The position numbers and the translations under genes were made by a program. A DNA stretch of 64,000 nt from Chitinophaga japonensis. GTDB lineage: Bacteria; Bacteroidota; Bacteroidia; Chitinophagales; Chitinophagaceae. Below are positions 43,722-52,613 of this stretch, one piece after another (the first letter of the stretch is position 1; every line of letters starts with the position of its first letter). Under the pieces are notes generated by a model. That model did no database searches. It was not told where the DNA came from and worked only from the letters and a program-made list of their open reading frames with translations. The stretch spans positions 1,806,550 to 1,870,549 of the forward strand of contig NZ_VLLG01000002.1 of NCBI RefSeq assembly GCF_007830125.1, given 5' to 3'.

Positions 43722-43729
43722 TACTTTTG
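43722..43729 (+). promoter_or_regulatory. -7 element before the lanthipeptide gene
   Basis: TACTTTTG fits TAnnTTTG, 45 bp before the precursor ATG. The flanks (TTACTTTTGTAA) equal those at 40151. No TTTG is visible at -33. Confidence 0.45.
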
Positions 43730-43773
43730 TAAGGATGCTTCGTTTTATTCCTTCATCTTAAAACCTGCTGTTT

Positions 43774-43920
43774 ATGAAAAAGAAAACCTCCAAAAAACTG
43801 CTCCTCGACAAGATCAAAATCGCCCAACTGAGCAACATGCACCAGGGCGCCGTGCAGGCCGCCGCACCTACCATTACCCGGTGCAGCGCGATGGGATGCC
43901 CCAGTATCCTGGCATGCTAA
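43774..43920 (+). CDS. Lanthipeptide-type precursor peptide, 48 aa
   Basis: This small gene encodes a Lys-rich leader (MKKKTSKKLLLDKIKIAQLS), a short GAVQAAAP linker and a 16-residue core with three cysteines (Cys37, Cys42, Cys48). The leader fits the L-x-x-K-x-x-I-A-x-L pattern of Bacteroidota class I lanthipeptides such as the pinensins of Chitinophaga. In the core each Cys is preceded four residues earlier by Ser or Thr (Thr33-Cys37, Ser38-Cys42, Ser44-Cys48). This is ideal spacing for three (methyl)lanthionine rings. A promoter-like element lies upstream. The stop overlaps the convergent pectate-lyase gene by 4 bp. No dehydratase, cyclase or transporter gene is in the window, so it would be modified in trans. 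Confidence 0.78.
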   Translation: MKKKTSKKLLLDKIKIAQLSNMHQGAVQAAAPTITRCSAMGCPSILAC

Positions 43921-45269
43921 GGCTGTGCTAAGTAAGTAAGCGGAATGCCTGTACCGTCCAGTACGGGACAGGCACCGGCAGCCGGCAGGCTGTTGATATA
44001 ATGTTCCAGGTTCGTATAGCCGTCCGCATTTATCAGCCTGCCGTCGGCTGCATTATTGGGATCCAGGCCACGGGCGTTTTCCCATTGGTCCGGCATACCA
44101 TCCCGGTCTGTGTCTGCAGGCGGCGTGCCTCCCTTTACCTCACCGGGGCCTCCCATGGGCAGCCCGGATTCATTCGCAATGATCACCCCACGGGTGCCCA
44201 GCGAACGGAGCTCGTCTATGAGCAGGGAGTCCACCTGGTCGCGGCAGGGATACACGGCGCCTGCATTTTTCAGCACATGCTCATAGGCCTGCCGCGCGCT
44301 GAGCATGTGCTGCGGCATAGGGTAGGGATAGGGAGTGTTCCGGAAAGTAGTGACGCCTGTATAAGCGGTGCGCGGCACGGCGTGTCCGTCCAGTATACCA
44401 TTGCGTACACTGTCGTAAAAGTTCCCCAACACATAAGGTACAAAAGTGGGCGTGCCCCTGGTAAAGGGCGCAATGGTGGAGTTGGGTCCCGTGATGTAGT
44501 AATTGTTGATGATGTTAACATAGGAGTTGCCCGCAGAGCCGCCCATAATATAGGCGCCCCCGCCTCCCCAGTTGTACGCTACATTATTGACATATTGGTT
44601 GATCCCTTTCACTTTGGGGTTGCGGGTATGGTTGTCTATATACAGGTTGCGGTACATGCTTACCGCGCCCGACGGCTCTATCAATCCGCCGCAGGAGTGG
44701 GTTTGCAGGCCCTGCGCAATAATGGAGTTCTGTACGGTGATGCTGTCTGCATGGCCGGTAATGGAAAAGTTCTCATCCCTGCCCCAGGATACCGAAACAT
44801 GATCGAATATCTGCACATTGGCATTGTCGGTGACTGACAATGCGTCTTTACCGCTATCCCCGCCTACGCCCATGCGCATGCGCAGGTACCGCACAATAGC
44901 ATTGCTGGCCGGCGTAAAGGAAAGGCCGTTGCCATAGATCACGACCCCGTCGCCGGGAGCGGTTTGCCCGGCAATGGTAATGTTGGGAGACACCACGATG
45001 CGGGACTGTATCTGTATCACGCCTCCCACTTCAAATACCACGATCCGGTTGGGCTGGCTCACCGCATCGCGGAAGGAGCCGGGCCCGGCATCATCCAGGT
45101 TGGTAACGATATATACATCGCCGTCCCGCCCGCCGGTAGCAAAGCGGCCAAAGCCTTCAGCGCCGGGGAAGGCCAGGGTTTGGGCGGATGCTTGCCTGCA
45201 TACGGGAAGGAGCAAAACGGTCATCAAAAAGATAACGGGGAGGGCATAGCCGGGTAGACTGGTTTTCAT
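43917..45269 (-). CDS. Secreted pectate-lyase-like (PL1) enzyme
   Basis: The 450-residue protein has a Sec signal (cleavage near ASAQ) and a right-handed parallel beta-helix with repeated short strands. It begins FPGAEGFGRFATGGRDGDVYIVTNL, typical of bacterial PL1 pectate lyases (shortened: AEGFGRFATGG). FDHVSVSWGRDENFS (about 155-170) and the later NHTRNPKVKG region hold candidate calcium and catalytic Arg residues. Near the C-terminus DTDRDGMPDQWENARGLDP is a thrombospondin-3-like calcium repeat. It probably cleaves pectin-like polymers outside the cytoplasm. It is tail-to-tail with the lanthipeptide gene. Confidence 0.85.
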   Translation of the reverse strand: MKTSLPGYALPVIFLMTVLLLPVCRQASAQTLAFPGAEGFGRFATGGRDGDVYIVTNLDDAGPGSFRDAVSQPNRIVVFEVGGVIQIQSRIVVSPNITIAGQTAPGDGVVIYGNGLSFTPASNAIVRYLRMRMGVGGDSGKDALSVTDNANVQIFDHVSVSWGRDENFSITGHADSITVQNSIIAQGLQTHSCGGLIEPSGAVSMYRNLYIDNHTRNPKVKGINQYVNNVAYNWGGGGAYIMGGSAGNSYVNIINNYYITGPNSTIAPFTRGTPTFVPYVLGNFYDSVRNGILDGHAVPRTAYTGVTTFRNTPYPYPMPQHMLSARQAYEHVLKNAGAVYPCRDQVDSLLIDELRSLGTRGVIIANESGLPMGGPGEVKGGTPPADTDRDGMPDQWENARGLDPNNAADGRLINADGYTNLEHYINSLPAAGACPVLDGTGIPLTYLAQP

Positions 45270-45418
45270 ACGTGGATCGGGTTTGCTGGTTAATAAAACG
45301 GGTTAATCGGGTTTATTATAAATTAAGAAAACGGACGCTAACGGAAGGGATTTTCTACGCAATCGTTCCCGGACATTTTTTTTATTAATTTGCGCGGCAC
45401 TGATCGGAAGCTACCTAT

Positions 45419-46387
45419 ATGATGAGATACCTGCTGATTTTTATTGCCTGCTTTTCAGGCAGCATGACCAACACTTTAGGCCAGGGAAGACACCTGGCAA
45501 GAAAAATAAATGACAGCACAATGCTTACGTCTGACGGCGTAGCCCTGTACCTGAAGGTGTCCGGTAAAGGAACGCCGTGCATATTTGTGCATGGCGGTCC
45601 TGGTGCCTGGAGCCGGTCTTTTGAAGCGATGGGCGGGGATGTGCTGGAAAAGCAGCTCACCATGTATTATTATGACCAGCGTGGATCGGGCCGCTCTGCC
45701 TCCAGTCCAGACAATGACTATAGCCTTAACCGCATGGTGGAAGATATTGAGGATATCCGTTCCCTGACCGGGTCAGACCAGGTTTACCTGGTAGCCCATT
45801 CCTTTGGCGGGGTGCTGGCCTCTGAATATGCCGCCCGATACGGGGACCATGTAAAGGGGCTGATACTGCTGAATGCAACCTTGAGCATCAATTATTCCCT
45901 GCGGGCGCAGATAGCGTTTGTCAATCAATTGTTAGGTAGCCACGTAACCGTAGAGAACGAAGATTCCGTGCTGCCGTCCTTCCTGGCGGCAATGCGCCTG
46001 CTGGGAGAAAAGCATCTGCGATATAAGATGCTGTCAGACAACAAGGCTACCGTTCATCTGCTGGACAGCATTGATCGCTCTATGCCCCGCAATTATTCCT
46101 TTGCACGCCGCGCGCTGGAGATGCCTGAATATGCTGCGGACTTCACAAAAGAAACTGCCGGCGTACATGTTCCGGTGCTGGTCATTACGGGAACAAAGGA
46201 TCATAACATTGGTCCTGACCATTATAAATTGTTCCGGTTTCTGAAGCAAACAGTAAAAGTGATTGAAGGAGGGCATGTGCTTTATTATGAAAGGAACAGG
46301 CAGTTTGCGGAAACGGTTTTCGGATTTGTGGCGGACGCACCGGACCGGAATATCGACCTTTTGGAAGCCGCAGCTAATGATCAATAA
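45419..46387 (+). CDS. Secreted alpha/beta hydrolase, proline-iminopeptidase-like
   Basis: The 322-residue protein has a signal peptide (about 1-22). The alpha/beta-hydrolase core shows the oxyanion loop FVHGGPGAW, the nucleophile elbow VAHSFGGV (Ser about 122), acid candidate TGTKDHNIG (Asp about 262) and terminal EGGHVLYYE (His about 285). The HGGPG form is typical of proline iminopeptidases and related aminopeptidases. It is divergent from the pectate-lyase gene and convergent with an SRPBCC gene across a long inverted repeat. The ATG at 45419 is followed directly by a second ATG. Confidence 0.83.
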   Translation: MMRYLLIFIACFSGSMTNTLGQGRHLARKINDSTMLTSDGVALYLKVSGKGTPCIFVHGGPGAWSRSFEAMGGDVLEKQLTMYYYDQRGSGRSASSPDNDYSLNRMVEDIEDIRSLTGSDQVYLVAHSFGGVLASEYAARYGDHVKGLILLNATLSINYSLRAQIAFVNQLLGSHVTVENEDSVLPSFLAAMRLLGEKHLRYKMLSDNKATVHLLDSIDRSMPRNYSFARRALEMPEYAADFTKETAGVHVPVLVITGTKDHNIGPDHYKLFRFLKQTVKVIEGGHVLYYERNRQFAETVFGFVADAPDRNIDLLEAAANDQ

Positions 46388-46393
46388 ATGAAT

Positions 46394-46450
46394 ATGATCT
46401 CATTTTCTAAACGCTCGGGTTACATGAACTGGGAGCGAAAATGAGATCAT
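46394..46450. terminator. Long inverted repeat between convergent genes
   Basis: Perfect 13-bp arms ATGATCTCATTTT (46394-46406) and AAAATGAGATCAT (46438-46450) enclose a second, inner CGCTC/GAGCG pairing. The position between convergent stops suits a bidirectional terminator. The branched, imperfect shape is also unusual enough to note. Confidence 0.6.
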
Positions 46451-46474
46451 CGTCACCATGGTGATCAATGCTGT

Positions 46475-46918
46475 TTAGTTCCAGTTGTCGATCTTTACAT
46501 CGTTGGGGTCGGGGGCGCCTTTCCCGGTTTCTCCGAACGACTTCAGGCTTATCAGGAATATCGCCCATTTGGTGCTGCAATGGTGCATGAATTCCACCGG
46601 CTCCCGCCAATCCTGGTGCTTGAGTAATACGATGGTATAGTCGCCTTCCTGTTTCAGCTCCCAACTCACCTTTGTGCCGATCCATTCTTCAGGCCCTTCA
46701 ATTACTTCCCATAGTACCTGTGCCGGGGGCTGAAGCCCGATGACCTTCATGTCGAAGCCTCCGGCTCCAAAGCGGAATTGCAGCACGTCTCCGGTTTTAT
46801 TGCCCTCTCCCTGTGTGTTGCTCGTCCACCAGCCGGCAAGGCCTTCGCGCGTGGTCAATGCCTTGTATACTTCATTTATCGGTGATTTGATGCCAACTCT
46901 GTGCAAAATATCTGCCAT
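46475..46918 (-). CDS. SRPBCC (AHSA1-like) protein
   Basis: This 147-residue single-domain protein starts ADILHRVGIKSPINEVYKAL and continues TTREGLAGWW, the classic opening of activator-of-Hsp90-like SRPBCC proteins. It ends in a long helix (KWAIFLISLKSFGETGKG). It is the same length as the SRPBCC protein at 38401 but clearly diverged. Bacterial stand-alone members bind unknown hydrophobic ligands and are often encoded near ArsR/AraC regulators. The alpha/beta hydrolase gene 88 bp upstream is in the same direction. Confidence 0.83.
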   Translation of the reverse strand: MADILHRVGIKSPINEVYKALTTREGLAGWWTSNTQGEGNKTGDVLQFRFGAGGFDMKVIGLQPPAQVLWEVIEGPEEWIGTKVSWELKQEGDYTIVLLKHQDWREPVEFMHHCSTKWAIFLISLKSFGETGKGAPDPNDVKIDNWN

Positions 46919-47005
46919 AAAGAGATCCCTCCTTTTTATTTGGTTTATACAGTGATTATTGAGCAGTAAAATTGGAACTTTAAGTTGATATCGGGAGGGT
47001 ATGAA

Positions 47006-47683
47006 TTAGACTTTATGACGGTACGATTTGGACAGGATGTTCTCTGTCCATTTTTTTGTTTCGTCTACCAGCAACGACATTACATCTTTTTTGCCAGCTT
47101 TAAAAGCGTGATCTGCGCCTTCCAGTTTTACCAGGGTCGCTTTTCGCAAAGATTGACAGACCGTTTCGATCAGGTCCCAGGTAGCCAGGGTGTCTCTGGA
47201 GCCTTGCAGGAAGAGCATCGGTATTTTCAGGTCTTCCAGGTGTCCGGCGCGTTCGGTGGAGGGCTTGCCGGAGGGATGCAGGGGAAAACCATAGAAAACA
47301 ATACCGTCAACTGTGCACTCCGGATGGGCCGCCAGGTACTGCGAGCTCATTCGTCCCCCGAAAGATTTACCGGATGCAAACAAGGGTAGTTTGGGGTGTA
47401 ATGTGCGCGCCTTTGCAATGGCCGCTGCGATAGTGGCGTGGGCTACCGCGGGGGAGTCCGGCCGGCCTTTCTTATGTTCCGCAAAGGGGAAGTTAAACCG
47501 AAGGGTTGCAATACCCGCTTTTGAGAGCGCATCCGCCAGCGTTTCCATAAATGAATGGTCCATGCCTGCCCCTGCGCCATGCGCCAGCGTGAAGATGCAC
47601 ACAGGTTTGTCGGGGGCGATATATTTGGCGGAAACGGCGCCTATCGCGGGAGAAATATCCAGTTTGAAGAGTTGCGTAGTCAT
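47006..47683 (-). CDS. Alpha/beta hydrolase (KANL3/Tex30-like)
   Basis: The 225-residue protein lacks a signal peptide. It has the hydrolase pattern TLAHGAGAGMDHSFM, a nucleophile elbow GKSFGGRMSS (Ser about 108), LQGSRDTLA (Asp about 170) and GADHAFKAG (His about 202). This matches the Tex30/KANL3-like or dienelactone-hydrolase-related group of small cytosolic hydrolases. The substrate is unknown. It is divergent from the AraC gene at 47784, with about 100 bp between starts. Confidence 0.82.
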   Translation of the reverse strand: MTTQLFKLDISPAIGAVSAKYIAPDKPVCIFTLAHGAGAGMDHSFMETLADALSKAGIATLRFNFPFAEHKKGRPDSPAVAHATIAAAIAKARTLHPKLPLFASGKSFGGRMSSQYLAAHPECTVDGIVFYGFPLHPSGKPSTERAGHLEDLKIPMLFLQGSRDTLATWDLIETVCQSLRKATLVKLEGADHAFKAGKKDVMSLLVDETKKWTENILSKSYRHKV

Positions 47684-47783
47684 GATGCCATCAAAATTAA
47701 ATTATATCCACCGTCTTACCCGCTTTTTATATTGGACATATGCTTCCCGGATAGCCCATACTTATTTTCACTATTTTTACCCT

Positions 47784-48641
47784 ATGCGAAACATCGAACC
47801 ATTCCTCGATCTTTTCAAACAAAACAGGAAGCTTCCCATCCGCCTCATATCACCCGGCTTCGGCCACCTCCCTCCCGAAATAATCGATACTTACGGTCTT
47901 ACCCACCGCAAAACCTACTACTTCCTCATCTTTATGCTGGAAGGCCTTACCCACCATGGCGTTGACCTCCAGCAATTCGATGTCCGCAACAACGAGCTGC
48001 TTTTCATCCTCCCGCACCAGATACACCAGCTTCCGGCTACCAAGCAGGGAACGGACTATTTTAAACTCGGGTTTGATGAAAACTGCCTGTCACTATTGCC
48101 GAAGCAGTACCCTTTCCTTATTAACCCGTTCAATGCTCAAAAAATTACGTTCACGCCACCCGCTGCTGCAAGACTGAAGTCTGTCTTTGAAATACTGCGC
48201 GAATTATTAAGTGTGATGGACACCAGTCCCGAGCTCATTCTTGCACATCTCAACAGCCTGCTAACAGAGATCAATGCCGCTTATTTTTCCGCTGACAAGC
48301 GCCCGGCAGACGACCGGCTTTCAAAATACACCCGTTTCAAACGCCTGGTAGAAGATAACCTTGCAGATCATTTAACTGTAAATGACATCGCTGAAAAACT
48401 CGGCCTCAACACCAACAGTTTGTATAATATCGTTAAACACTACTCCGGGCTTTCGCCCAAAGCGTTCATCACCAACCGCCTGATTTTGGAAGCCAAACGC
48501 CGCCTCTACTATTCGGAAAGCTCCATCAAGGAACTGGCCTACGATCTTGGTTTCAATGACCCGGAATACTTTTCCCGCCTGTTTAAAAAAGTGACCGGCA
48601 AAACGATCGCCACGTTTGTTCAGGATTTGTCAGGGAATTAA
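47784..48641 (+). CDS. AraC-family regulator
   Basis: The ATG at 47784 starts a 285-residue protein; the frame is open far upstream but only antisense to the hydrolase gene. The N-terminal cupin-like domain (about 20-150, with [15 protein letters not shown]) is followed by an AraC helix-turn-helix (about 190-283, with [25 protein letters not shown]). It sits 65 bp upstream of an aldo/keto reductase gene, a frequent pairing in which the regulator controls the reductase. The inducer is unknown. Confidence 0.88.
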   Translation: MRNIEPFLDLFKQNRKLPIRLISPGFGHLPPEIIDTYGLTHRKTYYFLIFMLEGLTHHGVDLQQFDVRNNELLFILPHQIHQLPATKQGTDYFKLGFDENCLSLLPKQYPFLINPFNAQKITFTPPAAARLKSVFEILRELLSVMDTSPELILAHLNSLLTEINAAYFSADKRPADDRLSKYTRFKRLVEDNLADHLTVNDIAEKLGLNTNSLYNIVKHYSGLSPKAFITNRLILEAKRRLYYSESSIKELAYDLGFNDPEYFSRLFKKVTGKTIATFVQDLSGN

Positions 48642-48706
48642 TGTGTTTTGTCCGGTTTCTTTTCGGATGTTCCCAGCATTTTTGCCGGACAATAATGCAT
48701 CGAATC

Positions 48707-49696
48707 ATGAACAGACGATTAGGAACAAACGGCCCGCTTGTATCAGCAATAGGTTTAGGATGTATGGGAATGTCCGGCGCCTACGGGCCAGGCGATGATA
48801 AAGCATCCATTGCTACCATTGAAAGAGCCCTCGAGCTCGGGCACAACTTTTTGGACACTGCCGATTACTACCGCATGGGCCATAACGAGGAACTGATCTC
48901 CCGGGCCATCAAAGGCAAACGCGACAAAGCGTTTATTTCTGTAAAAACCGGTGTGCTGGTTGCGCCCGGTCCTGACGGATCCATGAGCATCGGACCCGTA
49001 AATGCCCATCCGGACTACCTCCGCAACGCGGTGCTCTACAGCCTGCAGCGCCTCAAAACGGACTACATAGATCTCTATACGCCCGGACGGGTAGACCCCC
49101 ATGTTCCTATCGAGGATACGATAGGCGCGCTGGCCGACCTCGTCCAAAAAGGCGTCATCCGGTACATTGGGCTTTCTGAAGCTGCCGCCGCCACGATCCG
49201 GAAAGCTGCCGCTGTTCATCCCATCACAGCGCTACAGATAGAATATTCTCTCTGGAGCCGCGACATCGAAGCGGAAGTGCTCCCAACAGTCCGCGAGCTG
49301 GGTATAGGCCTGGTAGCTTATTCCCCGCTAAGCAGGGGCTTCCTGAGTGGTGAGATCAAAGCGCCCGGGGATCTCAAGGATAACCGCGTGCACATGCCAC
49401 GTTTCCAGGGCGATAACTTCTACAAGAACCTGGAGCTGGTAGAAAAGATCAGGATGCTGGCTGCCGAAAAAGGCTGCACTCCTTCCCAGTTGGCAATTGC
49501 CTGGGTACTGGCCCAGGGGGAAGAGATCATTACCATCCCCGGCACCAAGCGCATAAAGTATCTCGAGGAGAACATGGCGTCCGAAAACGTGCAGCTCAGC
49601 AGGGAAGACCTGCAAAGTATCGAATCGATCATGCCCGCCGGCATCGTTTCCGGCGCCCGCTACCCGGAGCGGTTTATGGATGCCCTGAACCGGTAA
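48707..49696 (+). CDS. Aldo/keto reductase
   Basis: Starting at the ATG at 48707, the 329-residue TIM-barrel reductase shows [16 protein letters not shown] near the start, catalytic-site FLDTADYY (Asp/Tyr), a Lys near 75 (ISVKTG), and the NADPH-binding C-terminal [14 protein letters not shown]. This is the AKR family that includes YhdN/IolS and pyridoxal reductases. It reduces aldehydes or ketones in the cytoplasm; the substrate is not evident. In the catalytic His position the sequence reads [12 protein letters not shown], where many relatives have YQHR-type residues. A clean terminator follows. Confidence 0.88.
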   Translation: MNRRLGTNGPLVSAIGLGCMGMSGAYGPGDDKASIATIERALELGHNFLDTADYYRMGHNEELISRAIKGKRDKAFISVKTGVLVAPGPDGSMSIGPVNAHPDYLRNAVLYSLQRLKTDYIDLYTPGRVDPHVPIEDTIGALADLVQKGVIRYIGLSEAAAATIRKAAAVHPITALQIEYSLWSRDIEAEVLPTVRELGIGLVAYSPLSRGFLSGEIKAPGDLKDNRVHMPRFQGDNFYKNLELVEKIRMLAAEKGCTPSQLAIAWVLAQGEEIITIPGTKRIKYLEENMASENVQLSREDLQSIESIMPAGIVSGARYPERFMDALNR

Positions 49697-49709
49697 ATGA
49701 ATATTTTCC

Positions 49710-49732
49710 AATGCAGGGCGCCGCCCTGCATT
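49710..49732 (+). terminator. Terminator after the aldo/keto reductase
   Basis: AATGCAGGGCG-C-CGCCCTGCATT is a perfect 11-bp-arm palindrome 14 bp after the stop, followed by a short TGATTT. The inner bases will form the loop. Confidence 0.65.
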
Positions 49733-49769
49733 GATTTCCCGGGGAGCTGGCCCTGATGCGGGAATACGC

Positions 49770-49777
49770 TAATTTTG
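49770..49777 (+). promoter_or_regulatory. -7 element before the AraC gene at 49802
   Basis: TAATTTTG fits TAnnTTTG. It lies 12 bp before the ATG at 49790 and 24 bp before the ATG at 49802. No -33 TTTG at standard distance. Confidence 0.4.
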
Positions 49778-49801
49778 CATCGTTTGCAGATGATTTATCG
49801 T

Positions 49802-50641
49802 ATGAATACAGCGCCAGTAAAACGGGATGATAAGCAGGTCTCCATCTATCGCTACCGCACCAGTAAGCCGGCACCCAGGGCGAGCATATCGCTGCAGCAG
49901 AACCTGGTCACCTTTTTGCTTAGCGGCGAGAAGACCGTTCATTTTGCTGGTACGCAGGTTGCCGTAAAACCTCACCAGTTTGTTATGTTAGCCGCCGGCA
50001 ATTGCCTCATGAGTGAAAAGATAGTTGCAGAAGACGGGGATTACCACAGCATTCTTTTTTTCTTTGACAGTAAGCTGCTGTCGGACCTTTTTAGCCGGCA
50101 TGCTTTATTGCCGGGAGAACAAACAGGGCAGCCGGTCAATCCTCCATTCCTGCTGTTTGAAAAGGATGCGTTCCTGGAAAATTTTACCCGTTCTCTTGAC
50201 TACCTGCTGCAGGATGATAAGCTCGCACATCACGACCTGCAAAAGGTAAAACTGGAAGAACTGTTCCTGTATCTCGCGATACAATATCCCGGGCAGATGC
50301 AGCAGATCAGAAGCATGAGCCACGAGGCAAACGACGACCGGATAGTGCGACAGGCGGTTACTGCACATGTAAACAGCAATGTCACGGTTGAGGAGCTTGC
50401 CTTTTTATGTAACATGAGCCTGTCTACCTTTAAACGCCGTTTTGCCCGTATTTATGGCAACAGCCCCAACAGGTGGTTATTGGAAAAAAGAATGGAGAGA
50501 GCTGCGGAAATGTTGCGGCAGGGCGACCACAAAGCAAGCGAGATCTGTTATGAGCTTGGTTACGAAAACCTGTCCAGTTTTATTCAATCCTTTAAACGGG
50601 TTTATGGTATAACGCCCAAACAGTACCAGTTATCAAATTGA
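49802..50641 (+). CDS. AraC-family regulator (ExsA/MmsR-like)
   Basis: The 279-residue protein (or 283 from the ATG at 49790) has an N-terminal AraC-binding domain with YLLSGEKTVHF-like beta strands (about 40-110). Its C-terminal helix-turn-helix spans about 185-278, with CNMSLSTFKRRFARIYGNSPNRW and ICYELGYENLSSFIQSFKRVYG. The N-terminal layout resembles the ExsA-like AraC group common in Bacteroidota. It is followed by a DinB gene with its own promoter. No obvious target beyond neighbours. Confidence 0.86.
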   Translation: MNTAPVKRDDKQVSIYRYRTSKPAPRASISLQQNLVTFLLSGEKTVHFAGTQVAVKPHQFVMLAAGNCLMSEKIVAEDGDYHSILFFFDSKLLSDLFSRHALLPGEQTGQPVNPPFLLFEKDAFLENFTRSLDYLLQDDKLAHHDLQKVKLEELFLYLAIQYPGQMQQIRSMSHEANDDRIVRQAVTAHVNSNVTVEELAFLCNMSLSTFKRRFARIYGNSPNRWLLEKRMERAAEMLRQGDHKASEICYELGYENLSSFIQSFKRVYGITPKQYQLSN

Positions 50642-50676
50642 ACGTTTAGCGATACTTTTTGAACGCCTGCCCATCA

Positions 50677-50705
50677 TTTGCTCCCGGTCTTCGCGTCTAC
50701 CTTTG
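50677..50705 (+). promoter_or_regulatory. Promoter of the DinB-family gene
   Basis: TTTG (50677-50680), 17 bases, then TACCTTTG (50698-50705). The spacing is slightly shorter than the usual 19-21 bases. The element lies 26 bp before the ATG at 50731. Confidence 0.5.
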
Positions 50706-50730
50706 AGCGGTAATTCAAATGCATGGAAAA

Positions 50731-51231
50731 ATGGACAAAAAGTATTTTTTGACGTTAGCAGCTTACAATAGCTGGGCAAATAATATTGCGATTGCATGGC
50801 TGGACCAGGTTAACGGCAGGCAGTGGGAGCAGGTAGTTCCCAGCAGTTTCAGCAGTATTAAGCAAACGGTTATTCATATTGCCAGTGCGGAGAAGATCTG
50901 GATCGATTTCTGGAAGAATATTCCTGACCCGGTTTATTTGTCCGCTGAATTTAAGGGTACAAAGAATGACCTGGTGGAGATATGGAGAGCGGCATCGGCC
51001 GGTTTAAGGCATTTCATTGAAGAATACCCGGAAGAAAACTACACCCAGCAGGTTACTTTCAGGTATCCGCGGGGCGGAGAAGGCCGGATGGAGTTCTGGC
51101 AAACATTTTCTCATATCATTAATCATTCAACCTATCATCGCGGGCAGTTGGTCACGATATTGCGCCAGGTTGGCTTCACAAAATTTTCTTCTATTGATTT
51201 GGCCACTTTCTACCGTGATCCTCATCAATGA
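50731..51231 (+). CDS. DinB-family protein
   Basis: The 166-residue four-helix protein begins YFLTLAAYNSWAN and carries the three metal-binding histidines of the DinB/YfiT fold: VIHIASAEKIW and HIINHSTYHRGQ. The family uses a metal site for thiol transfer or hydrolase reactions, and many members are stress-induced. An ATG at 50719 would add four residues. A good promoter lies just upstream, so it appears to be a single-gene unit. The exact reaction is unknown. Confidence 0.85.
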   Translation: MDKKYFLTLAAYNSWANNIAIAWLDQVNGRQWEQVVPSSFSSIKQTVIHIASAEKIWIDFWKNIPDPVYLSAEFKGTKNDLVEIWRAASAGLRHFIEEYPEENYTQQVTFRYPRGGEGRMEFWQTFSHIINHSTYHRGQLVTILRQVGFTKFSSIDLATFYRDPHQ

Positions 51232-51351
51232 ACGCTTCCTCATATTGTTAAACTTCCATAAGCTTCCTCCCTTTTCACTACAACATTGTAACTTTTGGAT
51301 ACATCTGTATGCTAATAGCTGTTGAACTTTGCAGTGACCAAACATCAAAAA

Positions 51352-52128
51352 ATGAAATTACAGCATAATACCATTTTGATTACAGGTGGAACGGGAGGAT
51401 TCGGCTTTGAGTTTGCCTCAAAATTGATTGCTTTGGGCAACAGGGTGATTATCACCGGAAGAAATACTGAAAAACTGCAGGAGGTAAAACAAAAGCTCCC
51501 AAAGGTAGTTGCCATCCAGAGCGATGTAAGCAAATCCGCGGACATCCGCAGCTTATATGATCAGGTTGCACAGGAATTTCCCGGCCTGAACATTATCATC
51601 AACAATGCAGGTGAAATGCGCAAGATAAGCCTGCATCACAAGCATGAGCTCACCGATATCACCCGCGAGATCGAAATTAACCTGATGGGCCCCATCCGGA
51701 TGGTGCAACAATTTTTACCGCTTTTGAGGAAGCAGGAGAATGCCGCCATTTTAAATGTTACATCAGGTATTGCATTAATGACGTTCCCGGTTTCACCGGT
51801 CTATAGCGCCAGTAAATCAGGACTTCGCTCATACACGCAGGCGTTAAGGGTGCAGTTAAAGCATACCAATATTAAGGTAATTGAATTGGTGGCGCCAGGC
51901 AGTGCTACTTCATTGAACGATAAATTCCTGGGCGAAGACGGTTTTAATGCCGGGATGTTGATGGCTCCGGGAAAAATTGTAGATGCGGCCATCAAAGGAA
52001 TGAAAAACGACAAAACGGAGATCTACCCTGGTGTTGCAAGAATAATACGTATTATGAGCAGAATAGCTCCAAAATTCATGATAGCACAGGCGGGAAAAAC
52101 AGGCGCTTCAACAATGTATTCAAATTAA
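51352..52128 (+). CDS. Short-chain dehydrogenase/reductase (DltE-like)
   Basis: The ATG at 51352 gives a 258-residue classical SDR. It has the cofactor loop TGGTGGFGFEF (about 10-20), NNAG at about 84, the catalytic Ser-Tyr-Lys in NVTSGIAL...YSASKSG, and a C-terminal PGSATSLNDKF. The DltE-like group is named from D-alanylation loci but most members are general oxidoreductases. Upstream open codons from 51322 do not extend the fold. A DoxX-like membrane gene follows 120 bp later and an AraC gene after that. Confidence 0.87.
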   Translation: MKLQHNTILITGGTGGFGFEFASKLIALGNRVIITGRNTEKLQEVKQKLPKVVAIQSDVSKSADIRSLYDQVAQEFPGLNIIINNAGEMRKISLHHKHELTDITREIEINLMGPIRMVQQFLPLLRKQENAAILNVTSGIALMTFPVSPVYSASKSGLRSYTQALRVQLKHTNIKVIELVAPGSATSLNDKFLGEDGFNAGMLMAPGKIVDAAIKGMKNDKTEIYPGVARIIRIMSRIAPKFMIAQAGKTGASTMYSN

Positions 52129-52248
52129 TTTCCAAATACGAACCTATTCAAAATGGAAGAAGTGGTTTTTGCTATTTGAGAATTTCCCTGCCTGGAAAAC
52201 AATGAAATTCAGGCGAGTTCAGTAACTTAATCCTTAAAAGAACGATAA

Positions 52249-52611
52249 ATGGCAAAGAGCATCATTTCCCTCATATTATTGTTGGTGTCCGTTTTTCTGG
52301 CATTTAAACACGGCTGGGACACGCTTAACTACAAGAATAATCCTGCATCCCTCAAAATGATGAGCGAATTGGGCATTAGTGCATCGATCATTCCCTTTTT
52401 TGGTGCTTTCACCATCGGTATTGGCATTCTGCTACTCATTCCCAAAACATTTTTTCTCGGCAATGTGCTCAACGCCATATCCATCGTGGTGATCATGGCA
52501 CTGGCCATTCGTGCAGGCAATTTTAAGATGGCGTTTATAGAGATACCGTTTTTGATAATACCATTGGTAATGATCTGGTTGAAGTATCCATTTGTGAAAA
52601 CTGCAGTTTGA
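52249..52611 (+). CDS. Small membrane protein, DoxX-like
   Basis: This 120-residue protein has four hydrophobic helices (about 4-20, 45-62, 72-88, 95-112) and no soluble domain. The layout and the start of helix 1 resemble DoxX-like proteins, which pair with quinone or redox enzymes. Its stop is 2 bp from the next ATG, so it is almost certainly co-translated with the AraC regulator. The family call is moderate. Confidence 0.6.
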   Translation: MAKSIISLILLLVSVFLAFKHGWDTLNYKNNPASLKMMSELGISASIIPFFGAFTIGIGILLLIPKTFFLGNVLNAISIVVIMALAIRAGNFKMAFIEIPFLIIPLVMIWLKYPFVKTAV

Positions 52612-52613
52612 CT

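Noticed and set aside
43626..43931. 101-codon frame overlapping the lanthipeptide gene
   Set aside because: It is in a different frame, lacks a family, and overlaps the better-supported 48-residue precursor.
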